A program made the position numbers and the translations under genes. Positions 1-12,878 of a stretch of 64,000 nt of DNA are shown one piece after another. Numbering within the stretch: position 1 is the first letter of the stretch; each line of letters begins with the position of its first letter. The notes under the pieces are model-generated. The model ran no database searches and was not told the origin of the DNA. It saw only the letters and a program-made list of their open reading frames with translations. Origin of the DNA: Mytilus galloprovincialis (taxonomy: Eukaryota > Mollusca > Bivalvia > Mytilida > Mytilidae); contig NC_134838.1 in the NCBI RefSeq assembly GCF_965363235.1, positions 2,671,001 to 2,735,000 on the forward strand, in the 5' to 3' direction.

Positions 1-34
1 AAATGGACGTCACACTAAACTCCGAAACTTATTA
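1..34 (+). repeat. Partial copy of interspersed repeat family D at window edge
   Basis: The first bases (GGACGTCACACTAAACTCCG) match the end of the repeat at 43880-44100, so the window opens inside a dispersed repeat copy. No gene is seen in 1-960. Confidence 0.5.
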
Positions 35-964
35 ATGTACCAAATGTGTTTCGTTAATCATACTTCTACAAGAAATCTCAAAATTTGTGAGAAAATTAGA
101 TTAAAGGTTTTTCACTTATTTATGTAATTGTTATTACAATTGTATAAAATTAACTGTCGTGACTTATGAGAAGTCCATGCAAACACAGACGAATCGTTGT
201 ACCAACGCGACATTACCATTAAGGAAAAGACAATTAACATTTTTATTGGAAATTAAAGTCAACAGTTTGACAATGTAATGAATAGAATTAGCATAATAAA
301 CAGAAGATGCAAGTATAGAGTAATGTTATCTGCAGTTTTTTCATCATCTACAATTATTTTTGGTACTAATATGTGTTTGTTAGTACCGAATGTAATATGC
401 AATTCATACTTCATTTATATATTAGAAAGATAGACAACCTTGAAGTTGATTTAATATGTATTCATCAGCTAAATAAAACAAATCACACTTTATGTTCCAT
501 TCATCTTAATGTCCTTAGAATTAATCATGAATAGAAACGAATTATTCAGTCATTGCAAAAATGTGTTTTTTTCTTATTTTTCTTTTTTTTTATTTGCTTT
601 TATTTCGAAAAACATTATTGTTGTTGCCCTTTCATATACATACGAAAGACTTCAAACTACGGTTTTGAAACCACTCTTAGTAATATGCTATGATCTGCAT
701 TATCATTATAAATGTACAGGACGCTAGTCTATTTATTCAAGGCAGTTATAAGAGGAAGAAATCTGTGACTGTCGTTTGTTGTTGTATATTGGTTTTTCGG
801 GGGTTTTTTTGTACATAATATTATGTTGTTAGTTTTCTCGTTTACTCGTTTTCTCGTTTGAAATGTTCAATATGTGTCATTTCTGGACCTTTCATAGTTG
901 ACTATGCAGTACAGGTTTTTCTCATCGCTTGTGAATAGTTGGTCTCATTGCCGTTCATACCAAA

Positions 965-1290
965 TCTTCTAAATAAACTCCTCATAGATACCAAGATTGA
1001 AATTTTATATTAACGCCAGACGCGCGTTTCGTCTACAAATAAAAGACTCATCAGTGACGATAGAATCCAAAAAAGTTAAAAAGGGCTAAATAAAGTACGA
1101 AATTGAAGAGTATTGATGAACAAACTTCCTAAAAGTTTAGCCAAATACTGCAAAGGTAATCTATTCCTGAGGTAGAAAAGCCTTAGTGTTTCAAAAATTC
1201 AAAGTTTTGTAAACAGTTAATTGATAATTTTGAACATATCATGTCAACACAAAAGTGCTGACTACTTGGCTGGTGATACTCTCAGGCAAG
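965..1290 (-). repeat. Mussel-type interspersed repeat, family A
   Basis: On the minus strand this copy carries the family landmarks: GAGCGTCACTGATGAGTC-like core, GACGAAACGCGCGTCTGGC, and the end that reads CTCATAGATACCAAGATT on plus. The best full copy in the window is 25195-25602. No long ORF is present. It looks like a non-autonomous, SINE-like repeat, but I cannot assign it to a named family. Confidence 0.6.
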
Positions 1291-1364
1291 ACCATTTCGG
1301 AAGTGGTTTAAAATACACACAAGTATTGTTTTAACTGTAAATATATTGACTAAGACTGGTTGTG

Positions 1365-1640
1365 TTTCCCGAAACTGCGATTAGTTTTTTGAAAAACAAA
1401 GGCATTTAGTTATTTAATTCGATTTCTTTCCTTGAACAATTACTAAGAAGAAGGAGAAAAATTTAGATGGAAATTGATTGTAATCCCGGACGTCTCAGCA
1501 GCTATCTATTAAGATGAATGAATGATCTTTAAAATAAATTGATTTGCGCTGACTTTTCAAAATATTGATATACAAGCCTTTGACAAATTTCAGTAATGTC
1601 AGATGAAAAGTTGGTATTAACCTTTCACATTCATTTGAAT
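1365..1640 (+). repeat. Left arm of a ~280 bp imperfect inverted repeat pair
   Basis: This block is the reverse complement of 4680-4967. Both share GAAACTGCGATTAGTTTTT, the ATTGTAATCCYGGACG block, TTGATTTGCGCTGACTTTT and TCAGTAATGTCRGAT. The arms enclose about 3.0 kb without a recognisable gene. They may be two copies of one dispersed repeat in opposite orientation or the ends of an old element; no terminal duplication was found to decide. Confidence 0.5.
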
Positions 1641-4600
1641 ATAGACGCAAGAGCCTTTTAAATGTAACTTTGTTTTCAATCCAATTAACATTTCTAGCGA
1701 CAAAAGTAAAACAAAATCTCATTTGCGCTGATTTTTAACATATTCAAACAGGTCATAAATATTGCTGATGATAATCTTTGAATAAAATTAATTTTCCTCA
1801 GATGAACCTCCTGAATCGCCGGTGAATCTAACAACATACAACCTTTCTTGACATTCACAATTGTCAAGGAGTAACCATCAGTTGAACATACCCTTGGATA
1901 GATATGTAGAATTTAAATATAAATATTATAATTATAAGAAAAAGGGCGCTATGATGTATGCTTCATATCCTCAAAAACTACAAAACCTTTACGTCAGCAG
2001 CAAATACACCCACTTCAAAACCTGTAATGGAATCTGTTGAACGGTTTGCGATATCTATCATGCACTTCCTCCAAAAAATATCAAGTCCAAAAAACAAATA
2101 CAAAAATAAGCAGCTTTTTTTTGCACAACAATTACGCAAACCTGGCTTAGTCGACGACATGGTGAAATCATAACCATAGAAAGGATTTTAAGAACAAGGA
2201 ATTAAAAAAAAACATATGAAGGCTATTTAAGATCGAGCATGAACTCAAAGAAATAATTCTTCGTAGGTATTATGTTGTTTTAGCTCTAATGGGTAATGGA
2301 GCAGCATCTGAAATGCTCAATCAACCGTGTAATTTATTTAGCCTCCCTTAACAAATTTTATCGAGCATCACTGGCAAGTCGTTTGTAAACAAAACAAGCG
2401 TCTAGCGTACACAAATGTAGTCATAGTTTATCATTGGCGCCATGTTTTTTCATCTCTCGAAAAGTGCGGTATTAATGGAGTCTTTAAATCTTACTAGGAC
2501 AGATTATATTTGTAAATGTATTTAATTTTCTATTTAAAAGAACGCATTTTTGAATGTAATGCCTTTATGTCAAAATTAAACAAAGTAATAAAAATCTTTT
2601 TTTTATTAATTATTCAAAATAACTTAATCCTTGTCTTAAAGCAAACAAAGTTAACTTGAACATTTTATGATTTATATTACTGTAGAAACTGAAATAACGA
2701 TCCCGTCCTTGATTGCATGAAATCACCAGTTCCTGTGGATCTCATGGTGTATAAATAATCATTTGTGTCTTTTTCCTTTCTAAATTGCATAATATATTGA
2801 CAGTTTATTTGTTTATATCAAGAATTTGCAATGCCATTAAATTTTTGTATGCCAATCCTTTGTAAATACTTATAATCTTCTATACTATAAAGGTAATAAA
2901 TATCACAGCATAGTACAAACGATCTGACAAATATTATTCCCTATAGAACTTATTGTCTTTCTTGTTTAAAACATATAAAACAATCTTGACAACTGTTTCT
3001 AAGGAATTAGTGTGATGAATGTTACTTACAGAAAATGTGGAAATTTACGAAATTAAAGTTATGTTTTTTGTAAAATAGGTTTTTCGTTTAAGTAATGTTA
3101 TGGTAGATTATCATATGATAAATTAATCTTTGAATAGAATATGGACATTTGCTTACTAGCTGTTAAATAATGATCTTGGAACAATCAGTTTTCCAAAAAT
3201 TTGAGCCAGTTGATACTGAATGTAAAGATTAAAAATTATCATTACTGAAACCCTATATAGCCATATTAGAAATAAACTCATCATAGATACATAGTACCAG
3301 GATTGAAGACAGAATTTAGATTTATATCTACAATTATATATTGGACAAAAAATGATAGTTTATCAATTAAATACCTTCACGTGAGACAATAACTTCATAT
3401 TTATCCCTTATATTAGTATATATTATGAACAATTTATGATGTCGACATTGTTGATTCATTGATTTCTTTTAGCAACAAAATGATAACGTAAGCAAAAGCA
3501 TTACTTTTGTTTGAAAAATATAAATTAAATTAAATGAACAAATGTTGTTACATTTGAAGCAGTTTTTTGCTAAACATGTTGAAGTGGCACTACCTACGAG
3601 AAACATAAAACATTTAAATTATGATTTTTTTGTCCAATCATTAATGAAAGTGAAATAATGAAATAATTATTATCATTTAGAAGCCAGTTTGGTTTAGTTT
3701 TGTCAAAATAAGCTAAGAAACATCGATGATGAATTATTCACTTGCAAGTGAATAATTAGACCTCATTGAATCAGTATATGAACTTCAATTTAATCTTAGC
3801 TAGAGATGGATTATGCATGATTGGTACATGTAAGTCTATTTAAAGAAAAGAATGTCAACATTGAAAGTGAAACAAAGGTAAATCATTTAATGTTTAAGTC
3901 TAAATAGTGTTATGTGTCTCGATAGTAAATTAGATGACGTCTAGACTAAAATACACACGCAACAAAGCTATATATTATCGCGCTCATGCTCTGTAAATTG
4001 TTTATTTTAGACTTTTTAGGATTTGGATAAATTTGTTACATTGTTATAAAGCTAACATAATAATTTGAGTAAAATCGTTGATCATGAATTTTACAGCTAG
4101 TGTCCCTTATCCCTCAATAAAAACCAAATATATACAAGGTGAAGTTTAAATCTAAAACAGGGATTTTAAGTGGTAACGAACCCGTCAATGGTAAACTTTG
4201 CCGGAGATCCTTTAAATAACTATGATTAAATTAACGTTTCAAATTATTATTTATTATTTATAAAAAAGAAGCTAAATACAGGATTTTTACATAAAAAGCG
4301 ATATTTATATTTGTCTTGATGATATAACACAAAACAACACAGAAAGACTTTCAAGAAATTTTCATTATTCAAATTTTCTTCAAAATATTTTAAAATGATT
4401 AAAGAATGTGAGTTTTCCTGAAAAGAATGAATACTTACTAAAACATGAAAAAACAAGGGTCGATTATAGTATTGAGATATGTTCAATTGGGCTTCTTCCT
4501 TCTGACAGTATGCCCATGAGATTCGTCTTATGGTCTGTGTGATGTCAAAATACGCAGCCATGTCCGGTCGATGTGGGAATACTTGATTGGGTGCATTGTG

Positions 4601-4679
4601 TATAGAGAAATTCACTATATATATAAAGTTAGGAGATGCCATCATGTAGTAGTATTGCTAATAAGACAACTGCTCACCA
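1641..4679. other. Gene-free stretch between inverted arms
   Basis: No gene is supported here. The 132-codon minus ORF at 4247-4645 has no recognised domain, a low-complexity AT-rich end and no splice context. A family A fragment lies at about 2361-2411. Two blocks recur elsewhere: 3171-3300 resembles 7223-7330, and 3590-4035 resembles 31015-31560. Confidence 0.5.
3590..4035 (+). repeat. Dispersed ~450-550 bp repeat, copy 1
   Basis: Shares several ordered blocks with 31015-31560, including TTTTGTCAAAATAAGCT, AAAAGAATGTCAACATTGA, GTGAAACAAAGGTAAATCAT and GACTAAAATACACACG. In the second copy this sequence sits inside a TTAA-flanked inverted-repeat element (30978-31849), so this copy may be the remains of the same element. 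I could not place its ends. Confidence 0.55.
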
Positions 4680-4967
4680 AATTTCATATGAAGTTGATCA
4701 AAGCAAGTATAGGCAACTTTTCGTATCCGACATTACTGATGTATGTCAATGGCTTAAGTTATCAATACCGTTATCTTAAATAAAAGTCAGCGCAAATCAA
4801 TAATTTTAAAGATCATTCATTCATTCTAATATTTAGCCGTCCAGGATTACAATCAATTTAAAATCATCTTAATTCTTCTTCTTCTCATTTATCTTTCAAG
4901 GAAAGAAATAGAATTAAATAACTGAATGTCTTTGTTTTGCAAAAACTAATCGCAGTTTCGTGAACCA
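4680..4967 (-). repeat. Right arm of the inverted repeat pair with 1365-1640
   Basis: See the left arm. The match is interrupted by small indels, so the pair is old. Confidence 0.5.
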
Positions 4968-5374
4968 GAACCAGCCATGCTCAAGATATTTCTCGACAAT
5001 GAGAAAAACAAAAATGTATATTTAAAAAAATTTAAATGAAACAATTCAATTGAGAAAAATAATAGCCTAATTTATATAAAAAAAAAATCTAAAAAAAAAC
5101 AAATATGTCACACATCAACCAACGACTGACCTACAGGTTCCTGACTACGGACAGGCATTTAGAGAATCTAGTGGGGTTAAACAAGTTTTTAAGCACCCTA
5201 TCTTTCACCTTAATTACAACAAAAACACACAATAAGAATCTCGCAGTTTCTCAAAACCAATACAAAATAATAAAACAAACATGTATCTAAAACTAAAATA
5301 TCAATCAGTGCACATGCAACATCCAAAGTAACCAGTGTAAAGACGTCATTAATAGTCAAAAAAAAATTATAGAT

Positions 5375-5566
5375 ATCAGAAGATGTGGTATGAGTGACAA
5401 TGAGAAACTATCCGTCCAAGGCACAAATTTTACAAGTGAACCATTATCGGTTAAAGTACGGTCTTTAACACGGAGCCTTGGCTCACACCGAACATCAAGC
5501 TATAAAGGGCCCCAAAATGACTAGTGTACAACCATTCAAAAAGGAAAACCAACGGTCTAATCTATA
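5375..5566 (-). repeat. SINE-like repeat family C, left half (split by an insertion)
   Basis: Reads in plus orientation as AGAAGATGTGGTATGAGTG, then an ACGGTCTTTAACACGGAGCC block and ends AACGGTCTAATCTATA. The same order is seen at 53850-54045 and 54656-54800. It is interrupted at 5567 by an 871 bp element and resumes at 6438 (TATTAAAAACAAAAATGAAG onward to about 6560). Confidence 0.6.
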
Positions 5567-6437
5567 CTAGTCAACAAAAGAAACGATACACGACTTTGAA
5601 ATAAAATTTATCAAAAAGTATTAAATATAAAACAAAATGAGATATACTATTTTAAAAAGCTTTCATTTGCAATGTATGCACATGTGATAATGAAAATCAA
5701 AACTTGTCGGAAAGTATCTAAATTCCGTGTAAACGAGCATAGGGTGCAAATTAGTTTTGCGGAAAGTTGAATAAAAGATCGACAGATAGTTTTCTAAGTA
5801 CTAAATAAATTTTCAAGTTGTTTAAAAATATTCAATATGCTAATCAAGTTATGTTCATGTTGTAATTAATGGGTTGAAATATTGTTCTTTTTCAAATTTT
5901 TGGGGAAAAAAGTGTTTTTTGAATTCTCAAAAAATGCAAAAAAATGTTTTTTTATTTTCGTCTCAAATCAATGCTTTAGATATGAAAACAACACACAGTA
6001 AAGTTGGAACCTTTCGTATTAGTTTTAAGATTTTTACCGCTTTTTGAATATCACTTTACACATACTGTCTATGGAAAATCAGTTGATAATGTATACATTT
6101 TAACGATTTCTCGTGGGGCCGAACTTTGCTTAACAAATAAACGAAGAAACTGTATGATTTTTAAAAACAAATTGATGGCAAACATTGTCTTTACTTTTAA
6201 ATGAGAGGTTGGCATCATTAATTGGAACTTCTGTTTTTAAAATTGTCGTTTTATGTAAATTTTGTAAAAAAACAAAAAATCGCGAAAAAACGTCACGAAA
6301 GCAAAAAAATATTTTTTTTAAACGGATTTATATTTCCATAATGATTAAGTATTACTACCTTCAATATTGGTCCAATGAACGGAAAACTTTATCTTTAATT
6401 TGAAAAAAAGTCTTGTATCGTTTCTTTTGTTGACTAG
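5567..6437. mobile_element. TA-flanked inverted-repeat element (Tc1/mariner-like MITE candidate), 871 bp
   Basis: The ends are inverted copies beginning CTAGTCAACAAAAGAAACGA and continuing about 33 nt with one or two mismatches. The dinucleotide TA flanks both sides (5565-5566 and 6438-6439), as expected for a TA target duplication. The flanking sequence on each side belongs to one family C repeat, so the insertion site is clear. No transposase-length ORF is present; the interior is AT-rich. Superfamily assignment rests only on the TA duplication. Confidence 0.7.
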
Positions 6438-7074
6438 TATATATTAAAAACAAAAATGAAGAAACGAGAAATATCTATGAACTCTATCAACAAACACGAA
6501 CTACTGACCATCAGATTCCTAACTTAGGCCACGTGTATGTATGTTAGGGAACCTTTTGAAAGCTCTTTCGGGGATCTCAATTGGCTGTTTGTTAGACATA
6601 ATGTTTGCACCTTTGCAATACAAGTGTCATTTTACGGTGACGGTCAGATTTATGATTTCTTATAGTCGTACTATTTTGCCTATCTGTCTGCCAGATTTAT
6701 TGTTATTAGTTCTCCGTTAGTTCATTCTTGTAATTCTCACATGTACTTTTTTTGTCAGGAATGTATAAAATTTATTTCAAAGGTTTATATAGTAATGGTT
6801 CAGACTAGATTGATTAATGGTGCTGATCAATTATTATTTATTTTTTTACAATATGTGCAACGCGGGGATTTTCAAACACTGTTCTGTTCTTGCCTCAGTG
6901 TAGTCGGTTTGTCGACGACTTATGAATTTGAAAATCCTTTCATAATATCAGCCTCTCTTGTTAGTCTTCTGTCTTTAGTTGTTTTTGCTTTTGTATGTTT
7001 GTCTTTTCGGCATGTTTTTTTAGTATTTTTTTTTCATCTGTCATAAATTACTTATATTTGTTTGTTTGAAAAAA

Positions 7075-7583
7075 AAACTTCCTATGCATCATAAACACTA
7101 AAGATTTCCCTAGCTCATCAATAATAATAACATATCATAATGATATCCGTAGGATATTGGTTTTATCAATTTCACGACGATTATGTCATAAATAGGTTAA
7201 TTCCAATATTGTCCAAAATGGTCTTGGAACAATCAGTTTTCAAATAACAGCAGCAATTTGAGGCCGTTGATACTGGATGTAAAACACTATCATTACTCAA
7301 ACCATGTTATTTGTATAGTCATATTAGAAGGACAGACTTTCAATTCAAATCTACAATTAACTGATAGTTAATTAATTTAGTACCTACACTTCCTATTTTC
7401 TTTGTGCACAGATCTCGAAAATTTCATATATTTCTTTTTTTAAAATACTTCCTGCGTATCAGTAACCTTAAAGGTTTTCCTAGCTGTATAATCATATGTC
7501 CATATCATAATGATATCCGCAAGGTTTTATCAATTTCACGTCAATTCTGTCATAAATAGGTTAATTCCAATATTGTCCAAATT
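7075..7583 (+). repeat. Local tandem duplication (~150 bp units, ~368 bp apart)
   Basis: The block at 7075-7223 recurs at 7443-7583: CATATCATAATGATATCCG, then TTTTATCAATTTCACG and GTCATAAATAGGTTAATTCC. The sequence between them resembles 3171-3440. No coding content was recognised. Confidence 0.6.
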
Positions 7584-7589
7584 ATGATA

Positions 7590-9120
7590 AAGTTGAGAGT
7601 AAACATTGACATAAATCTCTAGTTTTCTAATATACTGGAGTTTAATATCACTTTAGTAAACATATGGACTTTTGTTACTATGTGAATCAGTCAACAAGGT
7701 ATGTTATTTGACTTACTATTATATTAAGTAATTATATCCTTGAAGTATTTTGTAATTAACGTTATTTGCATTTATTCATTATTCAACATTTTTATCTAAT
7801 TTGGACAGACTTTGATTTGATTCTAGACTTTTGTTGTTTGGTTCATTATTGAAGCTATATTCATGTATACATCCTATTTTTGTAGCTTTTCAGAATAATG
7901 AACAAGACCTATTTTTTTATTTCTCATCCATTAAGCCAAGATAAATGTACGATAGCTGTATTTTCAGAGATATATGGAAACATTAAATTTAACCTAAAAG
8001 GTATCATTATATAAACCTATTGTATAAAAATAGAATGTTCACTAAACAAAAAAGTATCGTCAAGATTTGGTTATAAATGTCCGATGTTGTCCATTGCGTT
8101 GTCATTATTACTTACAAATTAAGAAATTAAAAAAAAATCACCACGAGGAGATGATTGAAGTGAAATATAACCTTGGCCAGCGAAAATGGCTTCAAAGGCG
8201 GTCTTTATAAAATTGTCACCGGTAATGGAAAAGGATAATACTTGTATAAAAAGCATAGGTCCTGCATAATAGCAACTTTACAGGAAAGAAAATATCCTCC
8301 AGAATATAACAAAAAAGAAAAAAAAACCTATAAACTATATGGACGATTTTCACAGCAGTTATTACCTGATTGATGCAATATTTTCTACTTGCAAAACTAT
8401 GACACGACTAAATGGAATATTTACTTTATTTCTTGAATCGATTCATAAGTTTGGAATTTCAGCCTTAAATCTCTATATTATATGTGTACTTTATACGGCT
8501 AGAGCTACGACAAAGAAATGTTTTTAAATATTCATTACCTATGAGGATTTAGAATAACACAAGATTAACAATATTCGTTCCAGGATTATAAATATTTAAT
8601 GTGTATAAGATTTACAATGTTTCAAGCTAATGGTGGTGTAATAAAACTGTCAATAAGACGATAAATTGTTGTACCAGCTTTATAAAAGAGGGACGAAAGA
8701 TACCAAAGGGACAGTCAAACTTGTAAATCTAAAACAAACTGACAACGCCATGGCTAAAAATAAAAAAGACAAACAAAAAACAGCACACATTATAACTTAT
8801 CAACTATTTACGTTGAAGAATAATTTTTTATATGAATCAGTTAGTTATCTTTCAAAACACATTTAGTTGTCGTTTAAACACACTACTGGTTAAAAGCATG
8901 AGTGAAAATTTTAAAAATTAAAATATTTCGAAATATTGTTTAGTGCAAATGGGAAATAATCAACACAATCCTGCTACAATGTTTCTTAGTATTAATTTTA
9001 ATCAAACTGCGTCTATGTCACTGCATGTGAAGGTTTCATCTCGATGGTATCATCCGTCCAGTATTTAGCAGTTCTGTGTTGACATGTATAATTTTGTAAT
9101 GGTAATAAAGAAAAATTTAA
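7590..9120. other. No gene seen
   Basis: AT-rich sequence with only short ORFs. At 8680-8790 there is a minus-strand fragment of the 3' end of the retroelement also seen at 31879-32320 (block ACTGACAACGCCATGGCTAA), too short to be functional. Confidence 0.5.
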
Positions 9121-9124
9121 ATGT

Positions 9125-9240
9125 TAAAAAAAACGAACTCCAAGGAAAGTTCAAATCACAAAGTCAGTAATCAAATGCCAAAATCAAAAGCTAGTAAAAA
9201 TCAAACGAATAGATAACAACTGTCATATTCCTGACTTAAT
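9125..9240 (-). repeat. Interspersed repeat family B fragment
   Basis: Carries the family B blocks (AACTCCAAGGAAAGTTCAAA, then a CAAATGCCAAAATCAAAAGC block and AACTGTCATATTCCTGACTT) also seen at 25670-25790, 26310-26600 and 49195-49330. Opposite-orientation copies are at 29050-29170, 33225-33300 and 36010-36130. Confidence 0.55.
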
Positions 9241-9359
9241 TTAACTGTTTAAAACCTTGCAAATGTTATAAAAAAAAAGCATGTTCTACCCCATGAATAG
9301 ATTACCTTAACTAAACTTAGTAAAATCCTTTCAGATCTTCTTAATTCCAAATGCTTTAA

Positions 9360-11000
9360 TTGGTCTTCAACATGGTTTATTCCAGCGTCACTGGTGAGCC
9401 TCTGGTAGACGAAACTAACGTCTGCCTTACAACACTATTAGCCTAGGATCGTTGATGACATTTTTTGCACTCACAAACTTAATAACTATATGGCGTGCCT
9501 ATATTGCTGGTTTGCAACGATTTAGGTACTATAGTGAAAAAATAAAATGCTGAACCCAATAGTTTTCTGGTGATTTGAGTTTATAGTTAAACTGTTAACC
9601 AAATTCAAAGGACCTTCAGAAGCACGTAATTCATTTGAAAGATCAAAATAATTGTTTATCTTCCAAAAAATTTTAATCCACTATTCCCATATGCTTTATT
9701 ACAAAAGGTAATGGTATTTCTATCAAATTTTTAGTAGTAAAGCAAATAGTTCAAAGAACTGTAAGATTAGTTTTAGAATGCTTACCAGAGGCACAGATGA
9801 CACGTGATTTCTAATTCACTTTGATATATTTATTAGATATGAAAAAAGCATCAAAACCTTTCAAAGGATTACAACATGATTACTGATCTAAATATTTTTC
9901 AATTTCAAGTCTTTGTACTTGTTCTAATGATCGTGAGACATTTTTAAAAATGTACTAAATCTATAGACGCTATCTTGATATCAAGATTGCGATTTTATTT
10001 AGTGAACAGCACTGCTGATGTATAGTAGATTATTCTATTGTTGATTGAAAAAATCCAGATTGATTTTATTCTGAAACTTGTAAAGTACATGTTTACTTGA
10101 ATTACATTTCAAATAGATTAACCGGAAACCTTTGAAAGTTTTGAAAAATTAAGGAAATGCTATCCATAGGAATACAATACCTCAGTTGTTCCAAAGAAAA
10201 TATTCGGATCTATTTTATCAACAATTATCTTCAACTTCGTACTTTATTTGGGCTTTTAAAATGTTTAATTCGCGCGTCACTGATGAGTCATTTGTAGGCG
10301 AAACGCACATCTTCCGTCTCATTATTTTGCCTAGAAAGTAGCTATGCCGTACCTCTATTGTTGGTTTACAAGGAATAAAAAAATATTGTTAAAAATTAAA
10401 ATGCTTAACGCAACATTTTTAATGGTTCAAAATGCACGCGTTTTAGAACGTTGTCAGCCGAATAAAAAAACCACCAAAAGCACATTATTTATTTAAAACA
10501 TCCAAAGAAGGTTATACACTGAAACCCGTTATTTCCATTGTTTTCATAAGTATTATTACAAAAGTTGATGATAGTAGTTACGGCACTAGTTATAGCACAT
10601 ACAAATTAGTTGTAGTATTCTTATTTGAGGCCGAGTTGACACGTGATTTCTATTTTACTTTTATGCAATTTTTATCAAATTAAATCAAAACCTTATAGAC
10701 GATTACTAGTATTAATTGGCTGATCTGAAAAATCGTTTTAATAGCAAATCTTTGTACTGATGACATAATCAAAATATTTGTTTTTATAAAATTGAACCAA
10801 ATATATAGACGCTATCATGATATCAAGGTTGCGCTTTTGTTTGGCAGAACACCACGTCTGTTGTTGTAGAAGATAATTCATATCCTTTCTTTTGATTATT
10901 GAAAGAAAAAATCTGTCAAGATATATTACATTCTGTAACATTTAAAGAACATGTGCTTGTACTAATTTTTAAACACTTAACATACATTTCAAATATAACA
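9360..11000 (+). repeat. Old tandem duplication, ~0.8 kb units
   Basis: The unit at about 9360-10130 is repeated at about 10240-11000. Shared ordered blocks include the family A core with GACGAAAC-like text, a TACCTCTATTGTTGGTTT-like block, GACACGTGATTTCTA, CTTTGTACTTGTTCTAATGA-like text and ATAGACGCTATCNTGATATCAAG. The copies have diverged with many indels and contain no conserved ORF. The duplication includes a repeat copy, so it postdates that insertion. Confidence 0.55.
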
Positions 11001-11449
11001 GTTCATTTGTATCGATATTGTGATAAATTTGCATTTTACGTCTTTTATGTTGAAATCTTATGCACAATCATCAAAGATTTTAAAAGCCTAATACTCTGTG
11101 TAACAAAACTTCGTTCGCAAAATAAAAAAAAATACAACATCGTTTGAACAAATATTTTCCCGAATCAATCGATCTTTTTTCCAATGCAATATATTATAGT
11201 ACGCTATGTTAATCATAAATATGTAACAATACATACACAGGGAAGTCGGACTTTCACTTCGTTACCGTTGGCGCTCTCGTAACAAACGAAGCTCATTACT
11301 GAAGGCGTTAAGTGCACTGTAAACCAACTTATTTACACAGATACCATATATTGTTCCCTTTTCAGTTCAATTTCATGTAGATTTAATATTGTGATTTTCG
11401 AGTTTACTTAATGTATAGTTCTAAAGGTAACATAATCGCGACGATTAGT

Positions 11450-11890
11450 GATGGTGAACGTGTTGTCACCGAGGGTATCACCGGCCAAGTAATCGACCCT
11501 TTAGTGTTGCTTAAAGTATGTATTATTCGAAATACTAAGGATTTTCTTACCCCAGGCATAAGTTTCCTTAGACGTATATGGCACAACTTTTAGAAAATTA
11601 GGTCCTCAATACTCTTCAACATTTAACTTGTTTAGCTTTCAACAATTTTGATCTGAGCGTCACTGATGAGTCTTATGTAGAAGAAACGCACGTATGGCGT
11701 ATCAAATTATAAGCATGGTACCTTTGATAACTAATGACATTTATGTCAATCATATGGTCTTTTTAATGAATTTAATGTTTGCAAAAGTATGAATTATTCG
11801 AAAAATTAAGGATTTTCTTATCTCAGGCATAGATTACCTTAGTCGTATTTGGCACAACTTTTCGGAATTTTGAGTCCTTCCTCAATGCTC
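11450..11890 (+). repeat. Family A repeat, one long copy plus a second partial copy
   Basis: 11450-11740 shows the family A order: the AGGATTTTCTTACCCCAGGC block, TCCTCAATACTCTTCAACA, GAGCGTCACTGATGAGTC and GTAGAAGAAACGCACG. A second partial copy of the middle section follows at 11780-11890. The 60-codon ORFs here on both strands are repeat translations. Confidence 0.6.
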
Positions 11891-12229
11891 TTAAAAATAT
11901 CGGGAAAATATGACTCCAAATACAGGACTATGGATATCAGGTTTGTAAGCTGGAAGTTTATATATATAATGAGGTACATCTACATAATTCGATACATAAA
12001 TGGATGATATTTGCATATGTGAAAGAATTTTATAGACTTATTCTGTTTTATTCCATTTCATATCCTTATTATGTATACATATAAATCAGGAAACCAATGG
12101 TCCGATTGAGTTTATAAGTAGTCGCCTTTTCTTATTTACATACTTTATTTGTTTGCATAACATGATCTACTATATCTCGATTGCTGTTCAATTAAGTAAT
12201 GATCCCCTTTTTTTTACCTTGATTTGTTA

Positions 12230-12380
12230 TAGTCCATCAGCTAGTAGGGTAAAATTTCAGTTCTGTGTTACACCCAAGGGTACCGCAATTTTTTTGTATA
12301 AATCTCAAGAGTAATGTCTGAAGAATATTTTAAGAGGTGTTATACTTTTGAAAAAGTGTCCAAAGGGGGTTAAAAGGGGT
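12230..12380 (+). repeat. Left terminal inverted repeat of the 12230-15189 transposon
   Basis: Blocks read in order: TAGTCCATCAGCTAGT, GTGTTACAC (12265-12273), GGGTACCGC, GTGTTATAC and AAAGTGTCCAAA. Each has an inverted partner in 15030-15189. Confidence 0.8.
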
Positions 12381-12878
12381 CTTATTTAAGAGTATATCAA
12401 AAATTTTGTTTTACACATATAAACAGAAATGTGAAAAAAATTAAAAAGTATTTGGTGTTATTCTTTTAATAAGTTGAACAAATCATATCTTATTAAAACG
12501 GCTATTTTTTTATTAAAATTTTAAATCGTAGAGGACCAAGAAAAAAAGGGGGAGGGTAATTTCCAAAATTCATGATTTTGGATAAAAAAAATCATTAGTA
12601 CTAGTTTTCTTGAAAAAAAATTTTTTTTTTACATTGAAACATAGATCATTAAGTAACGAAAGGCTGTTGAAAAACATTCAAAGGTAAAAAGAAATAAACC
12701 CACCATAAAATCAACGGCAAACACAAATATAAGCAGCCAGAAATGCACGATTCTGACACGTATTTATACATCACATTCATATTACTAAACAAAATAAAAG
12801 AACTGTCAGGGTTTATAGATCTATATTAAAGGTTTTTTTTAACAACAGATTCACCACATTTTAAGGTCACAAAAAAGG

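Noticed and set aside
4247..4645. 132-codon minus ORF
   Set aside because: No domain, low-complexity Phe-rich end, and chance ORFs of this size are plausible in this sequence; no splice or conservation evidence.
11404..11593. 60-codon ORFs on both strands
   Set aside because: Inside a family A repeat; no coding evidence.
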